From contig NZ_CP136336.1 of assembly GCF_032681285.1 (NCBI RefSeq), positions 2,653,001 through 2,717,000 of the forward strand: 64,000 nt of DNA. Reading direction: 5' to 3'. Positions 45,125 to 52,990 of the stretch are shown piece after piece. This DNA is from Piscinibacter gummiphilus (lineage in GTDB: Bacteria; Pseudomonadota; Gammaproteobacteria; Burkholderiales; Burkholderiaceae_C). Position numbers and translations under genes: made by a program. The number at the start of each line of letters is the position of its first letter. Position 1 is the first letter of the stretch. Below the pieces are notes generated by a model. That model searched no databases, was not told where the DNA came from, and saw nothing but the letters and a program-made list of their open reading frames with translations.

Positions 45125-45138
45125 TTGATGCGCGTCAA
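45125..45138 (+). promoter_or_regulatory. FNR-type dyad carried with the copZ remnant
   Basis: TTGATGCGCGTCAA, identical to 9391-9404. Twenty-one bases later comes GCGACGATGG, also found after the dyad at 35961, showing that the whole interval is duplicated. From 45139 to 45321 I see no gene; a short minus-strand frame here is not supported. Confidence 0.45.
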
Positions 45139-45321
45139 ACGGCAGGAACGACGAGGCGCGACGATGGACGGGCCATGAGACCCGTACCAACCCAGAGATG
45201 CCACCACTTCCCATTCGCGCCGGTCTTTGTATCTGGTGGTGAGGCCGGGCGTCATGTCGACCGATGAAGGGAAGGGTTTTTGAGATTGAGGCGATTTGCC
45301 GTCGGTCAGGGAGAATAGGGC

Positions 45322-45786
45322 TTGTTGGTACTGCTACACGGATTGGGGGAACCCACCGGTACTGGGCCGGTGGGCCGGTGCCCTCGTCTATGCTGCCCGA
45401 CGAACATGTGGGCCACTGCGCTGTCACGTCGCGTCGTCGGACACCCGCTCCCACGTCTCCTTCGCAACATCCCGCGCGAGGTGGCCGAAGACTTGGTCGC
45501 GCACACCATGGTGCCGTCGACCTCGTCGCTGTGGAAAGTTCTGTATCACCACGACTGGCACGGCGAGGCCGAGGCGACAGCGCAGACTCTCCCCGTACTG
45601 ATGCTGCACGGCAGTGCCGACCTGACGGCGCCCCTGACTGAGGCTCAGAATCTGGCGAAGGGGCGCGCCACCAGGGAGCTGCATGTTCGCGGCGGTGTGG
45701 ATCACCATCCCTGGCTGCGCGCACCGCGTGACTGCCTGGAACACATCGAGCAGTGGCTTTCGAATTTCAGGGAGCAGCCGCCATGA
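45322..45786 (+). pseudogene. alpha/beta-hydrolase with internal deletion
   Basis: The reading frame opens with LVLLHGLGE, the oxyanion-loop strand of alpha/beta hydrolases, but a stop lies three codons upstream, so the true N-terminus is missing. It then jumps to GC-rich non-family sequence and resumes with a C-terminal hydrolase part: LPVLMLHGSADLTAPLTEA (catalytic Asp strand) and GVDHHPWLRAPRDCLEHIEQ (catalytic His region). The nucleophile elbow G-x-S-x-G is absent. It is therefore inactive. The stop overlaps the start of the MgtC/DUF4010 gene. Confidence 0.65.
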
Positions 45787-47045
45787 ACGACGTGTCCTTG
45801 CCGGAACTGACGGGTATTGGCATGGCCCTAGCTGCAGGCCTGCTCATCGGACTGGAGCGCGGCTGGCATCAGCGTGACCTGCCTGACGGGCACCGAGTGG
45901 CCGGTTTGCGCACGTTTGCGCTGATCGGCTTGCTTGGCGGCTTGAGTGGTTTGCTGGCGCAACGATGGGGCGCAAGCATTTTGGTAGGCGTGTTGGCGGT
46001 GGTGGCCCTTCTGATCTTGAGCGGCTACATCGTGACGTCACGCATGCACGGCGTCATGGGTTTGACCACGGCCATGGCAGCTATCACCACGTTCCTCATC
46101 GGTGTGTTGGCGGCGGGTGGCAGCACGCTGCTCGCCGCTGCCGTCGCGGTGGTGACGGTCACGCTGCTGCAACTCAAGCGACCGATGCACAGTGGTATCG
46201 GCAAGCTCACGGAAGGTGAGTTGACCAGTGGCATTCAATTGCTGCTGATCAGTGTCGTCATTCTCCCGGTTCTCCCCGATCGAGGGTTTGGTCCGTTCGC
46301 GGCACTGAATCCCTACAAGCTCTGGTGGGCGGTCGTGCTGCTCGCGTCGTTCTCGTTCCTCGGATTCGTCCTGATGCGATGGTTTGGCGCCAAGCGTGGT
46401 CTGACTCTCACGGCACTGCTCGGCGGACTGGTGTCCAGCACCGCGACCACGGCGACGCTGGCGCGCTGGTCCAAGGAAGCTCCGCAGTGGCGGCCACTGG
46501 CTGCCGGGGGAGCCACGCTCGCTTGCGCGGCGATGTTCGGCCGAATGGCGGTGCTTGTTGGCGTCGCAGCACCAGCGCTCGGCACGGCGACGATCGGAAC
46601 CCTTGGGGCCATGGCTGTCGCCGGGGCTGCATTCGGAGCGTACTTGACCACTCGCGAGCATGCGAAGGACCTTCCAAACCTCTCGACGCAGAACCCGTTG
46701 AAGCTGACCGCGGCCGTGCAGTTCGCGCTGTTCCTCGCAGCGGTGCTGCTTGTCGGCCGGTTCCTTGCAGACCGGTTCGGTGATGCCGGGTTGCTGGTCA
46801 CTGCGGCAATCTCCGGGCTGGTGGATGTTGATGCCATCACCCTTTCGGTAGGCCGCATGGTTGGTGACAGCGTGGTGGGCCCAGCCGTTGCCGGCCTGGC
46901 CGTCTTTCTCGCGGCTGCCGTCAATCAGCTTTCCAAGCTGGGGCTGTTATGGGTGCTCGACAGTCGGTCGCTGGCGCTTAAGGTGCTGCCGGCGTATGTA
47001 CTGATGGCGCTCGTCGGTGTCGCGACGGCGCTCACACTGCGCTGA
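45783..47045 (+). CDS. MgtC/SapB + DUF4010 membrane protein (copy 2)
   Basis: 420 residues with 11-12 membrane helices. It is a paralogue of the 12135-13433 protein: GLLIGLERGWHQRDLPDGHR, VAGLRTFALIGLLGG, NPYKLWWAVVL, GLVSSTATTATLARW and GLVDVDAITLSVGRM all correspond in order. Function is unknown; MgtC-type parts modulate membrane energetics under stress. The ATG at 45783 overlaps the end of the broken hydrolase frame, with GGGAGCAGCC upstream as SD. Two such genes in one window is unusual and fits the duplicated-module structure of the region. Confidence 0.88.
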   Translation: MNDVSLPELTGIGMALAAGLLIGLERGWHQRDLPDGHRVAGLRTFALIGLLGGLSGLLAQRWGASILVGVLAVVALLILSGYIVTSRMHGVMGLTTAMAAITTFLIGVLAAGGSTLLAAAVAVVTVTLLQLKRPMHSGIGKLTEGELTSGIQLLLISVVILPVLPDRGFGPFAALNPYKLWWAVVLLASFSFLGFVLMRWFGAKRGLTLTALLGGLVSSTATTATLARWSKEAPQWRPLAAGGATLACAAMFGRMAVLVGVAAPALGTATIGTLGAMAVAGAAFGAYLTTREHAKDLPNLSTQNPLKLTAAVQFALFLAAVLLVGRFLADRFGDAGLLVTAAISGLVDVDAITLSVGRMVGDSVVGPAVAGLAVFLAAAVNQLSKLGLLWVLDSRSLALKVLPAYVLMALVGVATALTLR

Positions 47046-47184
47046 GGGGGCCTGCTTTTGAACGTCGACGGCACGGCAAAGCGTCGGCGTAGAACGCACT
47101 CACTTTGTCGGTTAGAGCGCTTGCGTTCCCGCTCCGCGCGCAAACGGGCCGAACCGGAGTCCGTAGTGGGCTACGGAGGCATCG

Positions 47185-47226
47185 TTGATGCAGATCAAGC
47201 TGGATGTGAGACCCCGAAGCTATTCT
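47185..47226 (+). promoter_or_regulatory. FNR/ANR class II promoter
   Basis: TTGATGCAGATCAA (47185-47198) is a full match to the consensus TTGAT-N4-ATCAA. TATTCT (47221-47226) begins 29.5 bp from the dyad centre, exactly the class II geometry. It reads towards the 47266 gene and the block beyond. The 140 bases before it (47046-47184) hold nothing else recognisable. Confidence 0.82.
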
Positions 47227-47265
47227 GAGTTCAAAGAACCCGCAGTGTCTCAATAGCACTTCATC

Positions 47266-47673
47266 ATGTTCAGCGATCGCCGACGTCTCCGCCGATGGGC
47301 AGCCCAGGTGCTGCTGGTGTGGCTGTTTGGCCTCGCGATGGGTGTTGCAAACGCCTGCACCCTGGAAGAGTCAACGCACCACCACGCCAACGCGGAAGCT
47401 GCGGTCAGTTTGGCGGAACACCACCACGGTGACGAGCAGGATGATTCTGGCAAGGCCAACTGCTTGAACTTCTGCGAGAAGTCGTCAATCGCTGCTCCGC
47501 AGCTGAAGGTTGTCGACGACGGCTTGGCTGCGTTCGGCTTAGCACTGACGGCCTTCGACACACTTGCGATATCCGGCCAGTCCCAGCCAACCGTTGACCG
47601 GCTGATGGTCAACTCGCCACACCTGCCCGGCGGGCCCCCGCCGCGCATCGCGTTCCAGCGCCTCGCGCTGTGA
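47266..47673 (+). CDS. secreted Cys/His-rich protein, paralogue of the 13538 protein
   Basis: 135 residues: basic start, membrane-type signal (AAQVLLVWLFGLAMGVANAC), then His clusters (STHHHANAEA; AEHHHGDEQDD), a C-x3-C pair (NCLNFCEK) and a terminal PPPRIAFQRLAL. The order of features matches the 13538-13948 protein. Unrecognised family; a periplasmic copper or zinc binder is likely from composition. It is the first gene after the FNR/ANR promoter at 47185, with a leader of about 35 bases. Confidence 0.75.
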   Translation: MFSDRRRLRRWAAQVLLVWLFGLAMGVANACTLEESTHHHANAEAAVSLAEHHHGDEQDDSGKANCLNFCEKSSIAAPQLKVVDDGLAAFGLALTAFDTLAISGQSQPTVDRLMVNSPHLPGGPPPRIAFQRLAL

Positions 47674-47813
47674 CACGCCCGGGCGCGACGCGGACTTGAT
47701 CCGCGCTGCGTCTTGCCTTCCGTCCACCCCGCCCCCGTCGCGGCGCTCTTGGTGGCGGTGTCGTCCGTTCCTGTTTCCTTTCCATGTTGTCCTCCCTCAT
47801 CAGGAGTCTTGCC

Positions 47814-48083
47814 ATGCGCACCACCCTCGTTCTGCTTTCGTCCTTTGTCGCCCTTGCGCTCGGTGCCGCCACCGCGATCGCGCAGGAGCGTCCCGCCGCC
47901 GCCCCTGCGGCGTCTATGCCGATGGACTGCAGTTCTGGCGGAATGACGCACCACGACCACGGCGCCGAGCGAAACGCGCCGTCGACGAAGGCGATGTCAT
48001 GCATGCCGCAGGCTGCTGCCTCCGGTGTCAAGAGCAAGGCCAAGCCGACCCATGACCACGCAAAGATCCACAAAAACCAGTGA
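47814..48083 (+). CDS. secreted small Met/His/Cys protein
   Basis: 89 residues. Signal peptide (TTLVLLSSFVALALGAATAIA) and then a metal-ligand-rich segment: ASMPMDCSSGGMTHHDHGAE, later KAMSCMPQ and a Lys/His-rich tail (KPTHDHAKIHKNQ). The pattern recalls the lipoprotein at 9472 without the lipobox. The ATG at 47814 has AGGAG eight bases upstream. Family unrecognised. Probably a periplasmic copper-buffer protein in the same transcript as its neighbours. Confidence 0.7.
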   Translation: MRTTLVLLSSFVALALGAATAIAQERPAAAPAASMPMDCSSGGMTHHDHGAERNAPSTKAMSCMPQAAASGVKSKAKPTHDHAKIHKNQ

Positions 48084-48114
48084 CGGCCTCGTCAAACCAA
48101 CCAGGAGTCTCGCT

Positions 48115-48411
48115 ATGAACCACTCGCAAGAACACAGCAATGGCCGCCCTTCCGGCCCCAATTGGTCCCGCATCAACCAATGGGTGCTGTGGATCGGTCT
48201 GGCCTCGGCTGTGGTTTGGATGTTCTACCGCCACAACGCGCACCTTGGGCAATTGCTGCCGTTTTTGATCTTGCTGGCCTGCCCGCTGATGCACCTCTTC
48301 GGTCACGGCGGGCATGGTGGCCACGGCGGGCACGGTGGTGGCACGGACGCCAAGCCCAAGGATGAAACCCGACAGCGCCCCCCCGGTGACCACGGCGGCC
48401 ACCAACATTGA
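48115..48411 (+). CDS. DUF2933 small membrane protein (copy 2)
   Basis: 98 residues with two helices (QWVLWIGLASAVVWMFY and QLLPFLILLACPLMHLF). The ILLACPLMHLF block is identical to that of the 36001 protein. The tail is a Gly/His repeat (GHGGHGGHGGHGGG) and ends in HGGHQH. As in the first copy, an HMA protein gene is adjacent, here 18 bases downstream. Probably it binds copper at the inner membrane. AGGAG precedes the ATG at about eight bases. Confidence 0.87.
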   Translation: MNHSQEHSNGRPSGPNWSRINQWVLWIGLASAVVWMFYRHNAHLGQLLPFLILLACPLMHLFGHGGHGGHGGHGGGTDAKPKDETRQRPPGDHGGHQH

Positions 48412-48429
48412 AACCAAAGGAGTCTCGAA

Positions 48430-48729
48430 ATGGAAACCACTGAACTCAAAGTCAACGGCATGACCTGCGGGTCCTGCGTCGCATCGGTCACCAAGGCACT
48501 CAAGCGTGTGCCGGGCGTGCAGGAGGTCGAAGTCAATCTCGGCAGCGGCATCGCGCGTATCAGCGGCGAGCATGCCGCCAATCAGGTGCCGGCGTTTGTC
48601 GCGGCCCTGGGAGATGCTGGCTATGAGGCTGGGCCCGCGACGGGCGCGCCGGCAGCGCACCCGCACCCGACCGGTGGCTGTGGAGCAGGCTCTGCCACCA
48701 AGGGCCGCGGCGGCTGCTGCTGCGGTTGA
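48430..48729 (+). CDS. copper chaperone, HMA domain (distinct type)
   Basis: 99 residues. HMA domain with KVNGMTCGSCVASV and VQEVEVNLGSGIARISG, followed by a His/Pro linker and a Cys tail (GRGGCCCG). It is less similar to copZ1/copZ2 than they are to each other: GSC replaces GHC and the loops differ. AAAGGAG lies upstream of the ATG. No copper ATPase is adjacent; a DUF3141 gene starts six bases later. It may act as a cytoplasmic copper buffer in this operon. Confidence 0.9.
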   Translation: METTELKVNGMTCGSCVASVTKALKRVPGVQEVEVNLGSGIARISGEHAANQVPAFVAALGDAGYEAGPATGAPAAHPHPTGGCGAGSATKGRGGCCCG

Positions 48730-48735
48730 AACGTC

Positions 48736-50406
48736 ATGGCGACATCGAACGTTGCAGCTGCGGCCTCTCCTACGCCAGGTCGCATGGTGACCCGCTACTG
48801 GTTTGATGCGCTCTGGCGCGCCACCGCGACGGCCGACACGCTGCGCGAGCGTGCGGCCAACATGACAGCTCACGAGGCCGCGGGCATGCCGCCGCTGCTC
48901 CACTTCGAGTCCGAGCAGATTGCAGATGGGCGGGATCTCGACCCGCCGTCGAACTACCGCCTGCTGCGCGTCACGCGCTGCGGCACCGACGCGCTCGAGA
49001 AGCACCTGCGCAAGGGCGCCGCCCCGGTGATCGTGGTCGATCCGCGCGCCGGTCACGGCCCGGGCATCGGTGGTTTCAAGCGCGACTCGGAAGTCGGTAT
49101 GGCGCTGCTCGAAGGCCACCCGGTTTACTTCGTGGTCTTCGATCCGGAGCCGGTCGATGGGCAAACGATGGGAGCCGTCGTGCAGACGCTGGCGTCCTTC
49201 ATTGACATCGTCGCCAAGCGTCATCGCGGCAAGGCGCCGATCGTCTACGGCAATTGCCAGGGCGGGTGGGCGATCGCGCTTGCGCTTTCGCATTGCGAGC
49301 ACCGGGCGGCAATGGCGGTGCTGAACGGCTCGCCGCTGTCGTACTGGGCCGGCGAGCGCGGCATCAACCCGATGCGCCTGCTCGGTGGCTTCACCGGCGG
49401 CGTCTGGCCCGCGCACTGGATGTCGGACCTGGGCAACGGTCACTTCGACGGCGCCTGGTTGGTGCAGAACTTCGAGGCGTTGCGCCCCGAAGGCGTATTC
49501 AGGAAATACGACACGCTCTTTGCGCAGCCGGAGGCCGAGCACGATCGCTTCCTGGAGTTCGAGCGCTGGTGGAACGGCTTCTACCAGTTGGCACGTGAGG
49601 AGATGCTGACCATCGCCGGGGATCTGTTCGTCGGCAACCGCCTCGAGGACGGCGAGATCGTGGTCGACGAGCATTGCCGTGCAGACCTCAAGCGCATCGG
49701 GGCGCCCCTGGTGATCTTCAGCTCCTACGGCGACAACATCACGCCACCGCACCAGGCGCTGGGCTGGCTCAAGGAGGTATATGCGACCACCGAGGAATTG
49801 GTGGCTGCTGGCCAGCGCGTCGTCTACCTGCTGCACAAGCAGGTGGGCCACCTCGGCATTTTCGTGTCGGCAGGCGTCGCGCGGCGCGAGCACCGTGCCA
49901 TCCTCCACCACACCGGAACGATCCAGGATCTCGCACCCGGCCTCTACGAGATGGTCCTAAATGAGGAGGGCGTCTCCGGCGACGCTGCCACCGGCGCTTG
50001 CTTTGAGCCGCGCCGCCTCGAGGATCTGCCGTTCGATGCCAACCCGGCTGGGTTCCACATGGTGCAGGCGATGTCGGAGGCGAGCGAGCGTGCCTATGCG
50101 CAATGGGTTTCGCCGTGGGTTCGCATGGCGGTCACGCCTGAATCGGCGCGCCAGTTGCGCGAGCTTCATCCAATGCGAATCAGTCGGCAGGTCTGGTCCG
50201 AGAAATCGACTCCAACCCTTGCCTGGTTGCCATGGACGCAGCACTGGCTCGAACACTGGGGCGCGCACGACGCGGATCGCACTGCCAACCCCTGGTACCA
50301 GTTGGAACGCGTCGGCGCGGATGCGTACGCCCAAGCCTTGGAGTCGTGGCGCACAAGCCGCGACCTGTTTGCCGAAGTTGTATTCCAGCAGCTCTATGCG
50401 AGTTGA
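48736..50406 (+). CDS. DUF3141 protein, PHA-synthase/alpha-beta-hydrolase related
   Basis: 556 residues of the DUF3141 family, shorter than the roughly 750-850 usually seen, so the C-terminal region may be reduced. The lipase-like box is VYGNCQGGWA with nucleophile Cys174, as in polyhydroxyalkanoate synthases; the acid is probably in IFSSYGDNITPPHQAL and the His in HKQVGHLGIFV. It could act on hydroxyacyl-CoA or acyl thioesters, but no activity is proven for the family. In other bacteria I recall it next to phosphate acetyltransferase, acetate kinase and fabI. Here a fabI fragment follows at 50989. Confidence 0.85.
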   Translation: MATSNVAAAASPTPGRMVTRYWFDALWRATATADTLRERAANMTAHEAAGMPPLLHFESEQIADGRDLDPPSNYRLLRVTRCGTDALEKHLRKGAAPVIVVDPRAGHGPGIGGFKRDSEVGMALLEGHPVYFVVFDPEPVDGQTMGAVVQTLASFIDIVAKRHRGKAPIVYGNCQGGWAIALALSHCEHRAAMAVLNGSPLSYWAGERGINPMRLLGGFTGGVWPAHWMSDLGNGHFDGAWLVQNFEALRPEGVFRKYDTLFAQPEAEHDRFLEFERWWNGFYQLAREEMLTIAGDLFVGNRLEDGEIVVDEHCRADLKRIGAPLVIFSSYGDNITPPHQALGWLKEVYATTEELVAAGQRVVYLLHKQVGHLGIFVSAGVARREHRAILHHTGTIQDLAPGLYEMVLNEEGVSGDAATGACFEPRRLEDLPFDANPAGFHMVQAMSEASERAYAQWVSPWVRMAVTPESARQLRELHPMRISRQVWSEKSTPTLAWLPWTQHWLEHWGAHDADRTANPWYQLERVGADAYAQALESWRTSRDLFAEVVFQQLYAS

Positions 50407-50437
50407 CTGGTCGACCAAACGCCACGAGGAGCCCACC

Positions 50438-50929
50438 ATGAGAACCATCTTGTTGCAGGCTCAGTGCTGGCGTTTCGCGGCCACGACGTGGCTGTTGCTG
50501 CTGCTGATCACCATGCTGAGCCCGGCGCTGGCACAGAGCCGACTGGAGCGCTCCGGCGTCACCCTCTACTGGGGGTTGGTACCTGCCGCCGTCGTGGCGG
50601 ACACGCACGCGCTCGCGGAACTCCACGGCGGTTCGCCCAAAGGCGGCGGTCAGATTCACCACCTCGTTGTTGCGCTCTACGACAGCGCAAGTGGCCGTCG
50701 AATCGAGGACGCGGTTGTGCGCGCGCAGATCAGCGAAGCCGGCATCGTCGACGAGCCCGCGAAGTACCTGGTGCCGATGAAAGTCAACGACCAGGCCAGC
50801 TACGGACAGGTCTTCGGCGTCGCCAAGGACGGACCGTACCGGTTCCGACTTTGGATGCGGCTGCCACCGCGGACCGAGGAGATCGAGTTCAAGTTCGAGG
50901 CCTGGTCGCCGCACCGCTCCGAGCGGTGA
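50438..50929 (+). CDS. secreted protein of unknown function
   Basis: 163 residues with a signal peptide (TWLLLLLITMLSPALAQ) and a beta-rich domain: VTLYWGLVPAAVVAD, GGQIHHLVVALYD, RIEDAVVRAQISEAG and GPYRFRLWMRLPPRTEEIEF. An immunoglobulin-like or cupredoxin-like fold is plausible; HH in GGQIHHLVV and no Cys argue against type 1 copper. GAGGAG precedes the ATG by six or seven bases. It is in the DUF3141 operon, immediately before a fabI remnant. I do not recognise the family. Confidence 0.72.
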   Translation: MRTILLQAQCWRFAATTWLLLLLITMLSPALAQSRLERSGVTLYWGLVPAAVVADTHALAELHGGSPKGGGQIHHLVVALYDSASGRRIEDAVVRAQISEAGIVDEPAKYLVPMKVNDQASYGQVFGVAKDGPYRFRLWMRLPPRTEEIEFKFEAWSPHRSER

Positions 50930-50988
50930 GGCAACCCGCGTTGATCGCCAGTCAGCCGGCTCTCGCAAAGAAGTCGGAAGGTTGCCCC

Positions 50989-51216
50989 GTGGAAATCATC
51001 GATCTTTCCGGCCGCAGAGGCCTCGTGGTCGGAGTGGCCAACGCCGACAGCCTGGCTTGGTCCGCGGCGCAGCACTTCCGCAATGCCGGCGCTGAGCTGG
51101 CGGGCCGCCGCCGATTGCGCGGAACCGGTGACAACGTTCTGCAGCGATGCGATGGCCGGCCTCGCATCCGATGCGCGACCGACCCCCAAACCCACGCGTC
51201 CTGCGAGACGCATTGA
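50989..51216 (+). pseudogene. fabI: N-terminal fragment of enoyl-ACP reductase (fabI)
   Basis: From a GTG with GGAAGG upstream, the frame encodes EIIDLSGRRGLVVGVANADS and LAWSAAQHFRNAGAELA, the first beta-alpha-beta unit and nucleotide-binding loop of FabI. After about 36 codons (near 51105) homology ends; the frame continues as Arg-rich sequence to a stop at 51216. The catalytic Tyr-x6-Lys region is missing. The 3' side abuts the thiolase gene by 17 bases. It is the trace of a full fabI, probably lost together with adjoining acetate-metabolism genes. Confidence 0.75.
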
Positions 51217-51233
51217 CCGACAGGAGAAAAACC

Positions 51234-52418
51234 ATGGCCATTAAGGAAGTTGTGCTCTGCGGCGCCGTCCGCACCCCCATCGGCACCTACGGCGGCGCGA
51301 TCAAGGATGTCTCCGCCAGCGACCTCGGTGCCGCCGTGATCCGCGAGACCTTGCTTCGCAGCGGGCTGGCCGGGTCGCAGGTGCAGTCCCTCGTGATGGG
51401 CAACGTTATCCAGGCCGGCAATCGAATGAACCCGGCTCGCCAGGCGGGCCTTGCGGCGGGGCTGCCGGTCGAGGTTCCCGCCTTGACGGTCAACCGAGTG
51501 TGCGGATCGGGGGCGCAGGCCGTCGTGAGTGCCGCTCTCGAGGTGACGGCTGGTCTGGTCGACTGCGCGGTGGCGGGCGGCATGGAAAACATGGACCGCG
51601 CACCCTATCTGCTGCCTCAGGGGCGCTGGGGCGCGCGCATGGGCGACGTGACGCTCTTCGACAGCATGCTGCTTGACGGGCTGCACGACGCCGTCAGCGG
51701 GCAGCATTCCGGCTGGCACACCGAGGATCTGGTGACTCGGTTCGGCATCTCGCGCGAGGACCAGGACCGCTGGGCGCTACGCTCGCAGCAGGCGTTCTCG
51801 ACGGCGCAAGCAGCCGGCAGGTTCGACGCCGAAATCGTCTCCTTGCAAGTGCCTGGCCGCAAAGGCCCGGTGCCGTTCGCGCGCGACGAGCACAACCGGC
51901 CGGACACGACGATGGAGTCGCTTGCGCGGCTCAAGCCCGCGTTCCGCAAGGAGGGCACCATCACCGCGGGCAATGCGCCCGGTCTCAACAGTGGTGCGGC
52001 GGCCATGGTTGTGGCCGAGCGGGGCTGGGCCGAGCGCCAGGGGCTCCAGCCCCAGGCGCGTCTGGCGGCCTTCGGCATCGGTGCTGTTGACCCGAATTTC
52101 TTCGGGCTCGGGCCGCTACCGGCTGTGCGCCAAGCGCTTGAGCGTGCCGGCTGGGCAATCGGAGACGTCGACCGGGTGGAGATCAACGAGGCCTTCGCAG
52201 CCATCGCGCTCGCCTGCCAGCGCGAACTCGGCTTCGCCGAGAACATGGTCAATGTCGAGGGCGGTGCCATTGCCCACGGGCACCCGATCGGAGCGACCGG
52301 AGCGGTGCTCACCACGCGGCTGCTGCACGCGATGCAGCGCGACGGCCTGCGCCGCGGCATCGTGACGCTGTGCATCGGCGGCGGGCAGGCCGTGGCGCTG
52401 GCGCTCGAGCGGATCTGA
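51234..52418 (+). CDS. acetyl-CoA acetyltransferase (thiolase)
   Basis: 394 residues, normal for biosynthetic thiolases. Active-site residues are present: nucleophile Cys90 in NRVCGSGAQAV, His in GHPIGATGAVLTT, and Cys380 in TLCIGGGQAVAL; NEAFA is also kept. It condenses two acetyl-CoA to acetoacetyl-CoA (first step of PHB synthesis) or does the reverse. AGGAGAAAAACC precedes the ATG. With DUF3141 upstream and phosphoketolase downstream, it may handle acetyl units during low-oxygen growth. Confidence 0.94.
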   Translation: MAIKEVVLCGAVRTPIGTYGGAIKDVSASDLGAAVIRETLLRSGLAGSQVQSLVMGNVIQAGNRMNPARQAGLAAGLPVEVPALTVNRVCGSGAQAVVSAALEVTAGLVDCAVAGGMENMDRAPYLLPQGRWGARMGDVTLFDSMLLDGLHDAVSGQHSGWHTEDLVTRFGISREDQDRWALRSQQAFSTAQAAGRFDAEIVSLQVPGRKGPVPFARDEHNRPDTTMESLARLKPAFRKEGTITAGNAPGLNSGAAAMVVAERGWAERQGLQPQARLAAFGIGAVDPNFFGLGPLPAVRQALERAGWAIGDVDRVEINEAFAAIALACQRELGFAENMVNVEGGAIAHGHPIGATGAVLTTRLLHAMQRDGLRRGIVTLCIGGGQAVALALERI

Positions 52419-52525
52419 GCAATGCCCGCCAGCCTGATCACGCAGGAGCTTGACCCATGTGCAGCACCCGGGTTGAGACTTGTGGCTCGGGAGTCGACGC
52501 GGCCCTGCGCCGCCGGAGAACTGCG

Positions 52526-52990
52526 ATGCGATTGATCGACTGTGCGCGACAGGCTGGCGTGACGACGGACACGCTGCGCCACTACCTGCGGGTCGGCTTG
52601 GTGGAGGTCGAGGACCGTACAGACAACGGCTATCGAACATTCTCGGAGCGCAGCGTCGCGCGCGTGCGCTTCATCCGCGGCGCGCTGGCCTTGGGTTTCA
52701 CACTCAAGGACGCTGGCGAACTCATCGAGATGGGGCAGCGCGGCGAACTGCCATGCTCGCGGGCACGCACGTTGCTCGACCAACGCCTCGCAGAGCAGGG
52801 GCGACAGCTGGACGACATCGTGCGCCTGCATCGGCGCATGCAGCGGGCGGTAGCCGACTGGAAGAGGCGCCCCGACGGCGTGCCGGACGGCCACTCGGTA
52901 TGTGGCCTCATCGAGGGTTTCGCGGCGAACCCGGTTTTGGCCGCGCGACGCGACCGCGGGGCCGCCGCTCCGAAGAGGGGCGAGGGATGA
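52526..52990 (+). CDS. MerR-family transcriptional regulator
   Basis: 154 residues. N-terminal HTH (LIDCARQAGVTTDTLRHYLR), then wing and dimer helix (SVARVRFIRGALALGFTLKD). Cysteines in ELPCSRART and HSVCGLIEGF correspond to the metal-ligand positions of CueR/ZntR-type regulators, suggesting metal or thiol sensing. The spacing differs from the CueR at 43965. The ATG at 52526 was preferred to one 69 bases upstream because it begins the HTH. It overlaps the phosphorylase-like gene by four bases (ATGA). Confidence 0.88.
   Translation: MRLIDCARQAGVTTDTLRHYLRVGLVEVEDRTDNGYRTFSERSVARVRFIRGALALGFTLKDAGELIEMGQRGELPCSRARTLLDQRLAEQGRQLDDIVRLHRRMQRAVADWKRRPDGVPDGHSVCGLIEGFAANPVLAARRDRGAAAPKRGEG

Noticed and set aside
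44968..45255. Minus-strand frame beginning MTPGLTTRYKDRREW
   Set aside because: The first 25 residues look protein-like, but the rest is antisense to the copZ remnant. No homologue comes to mind, and no SD is seen.
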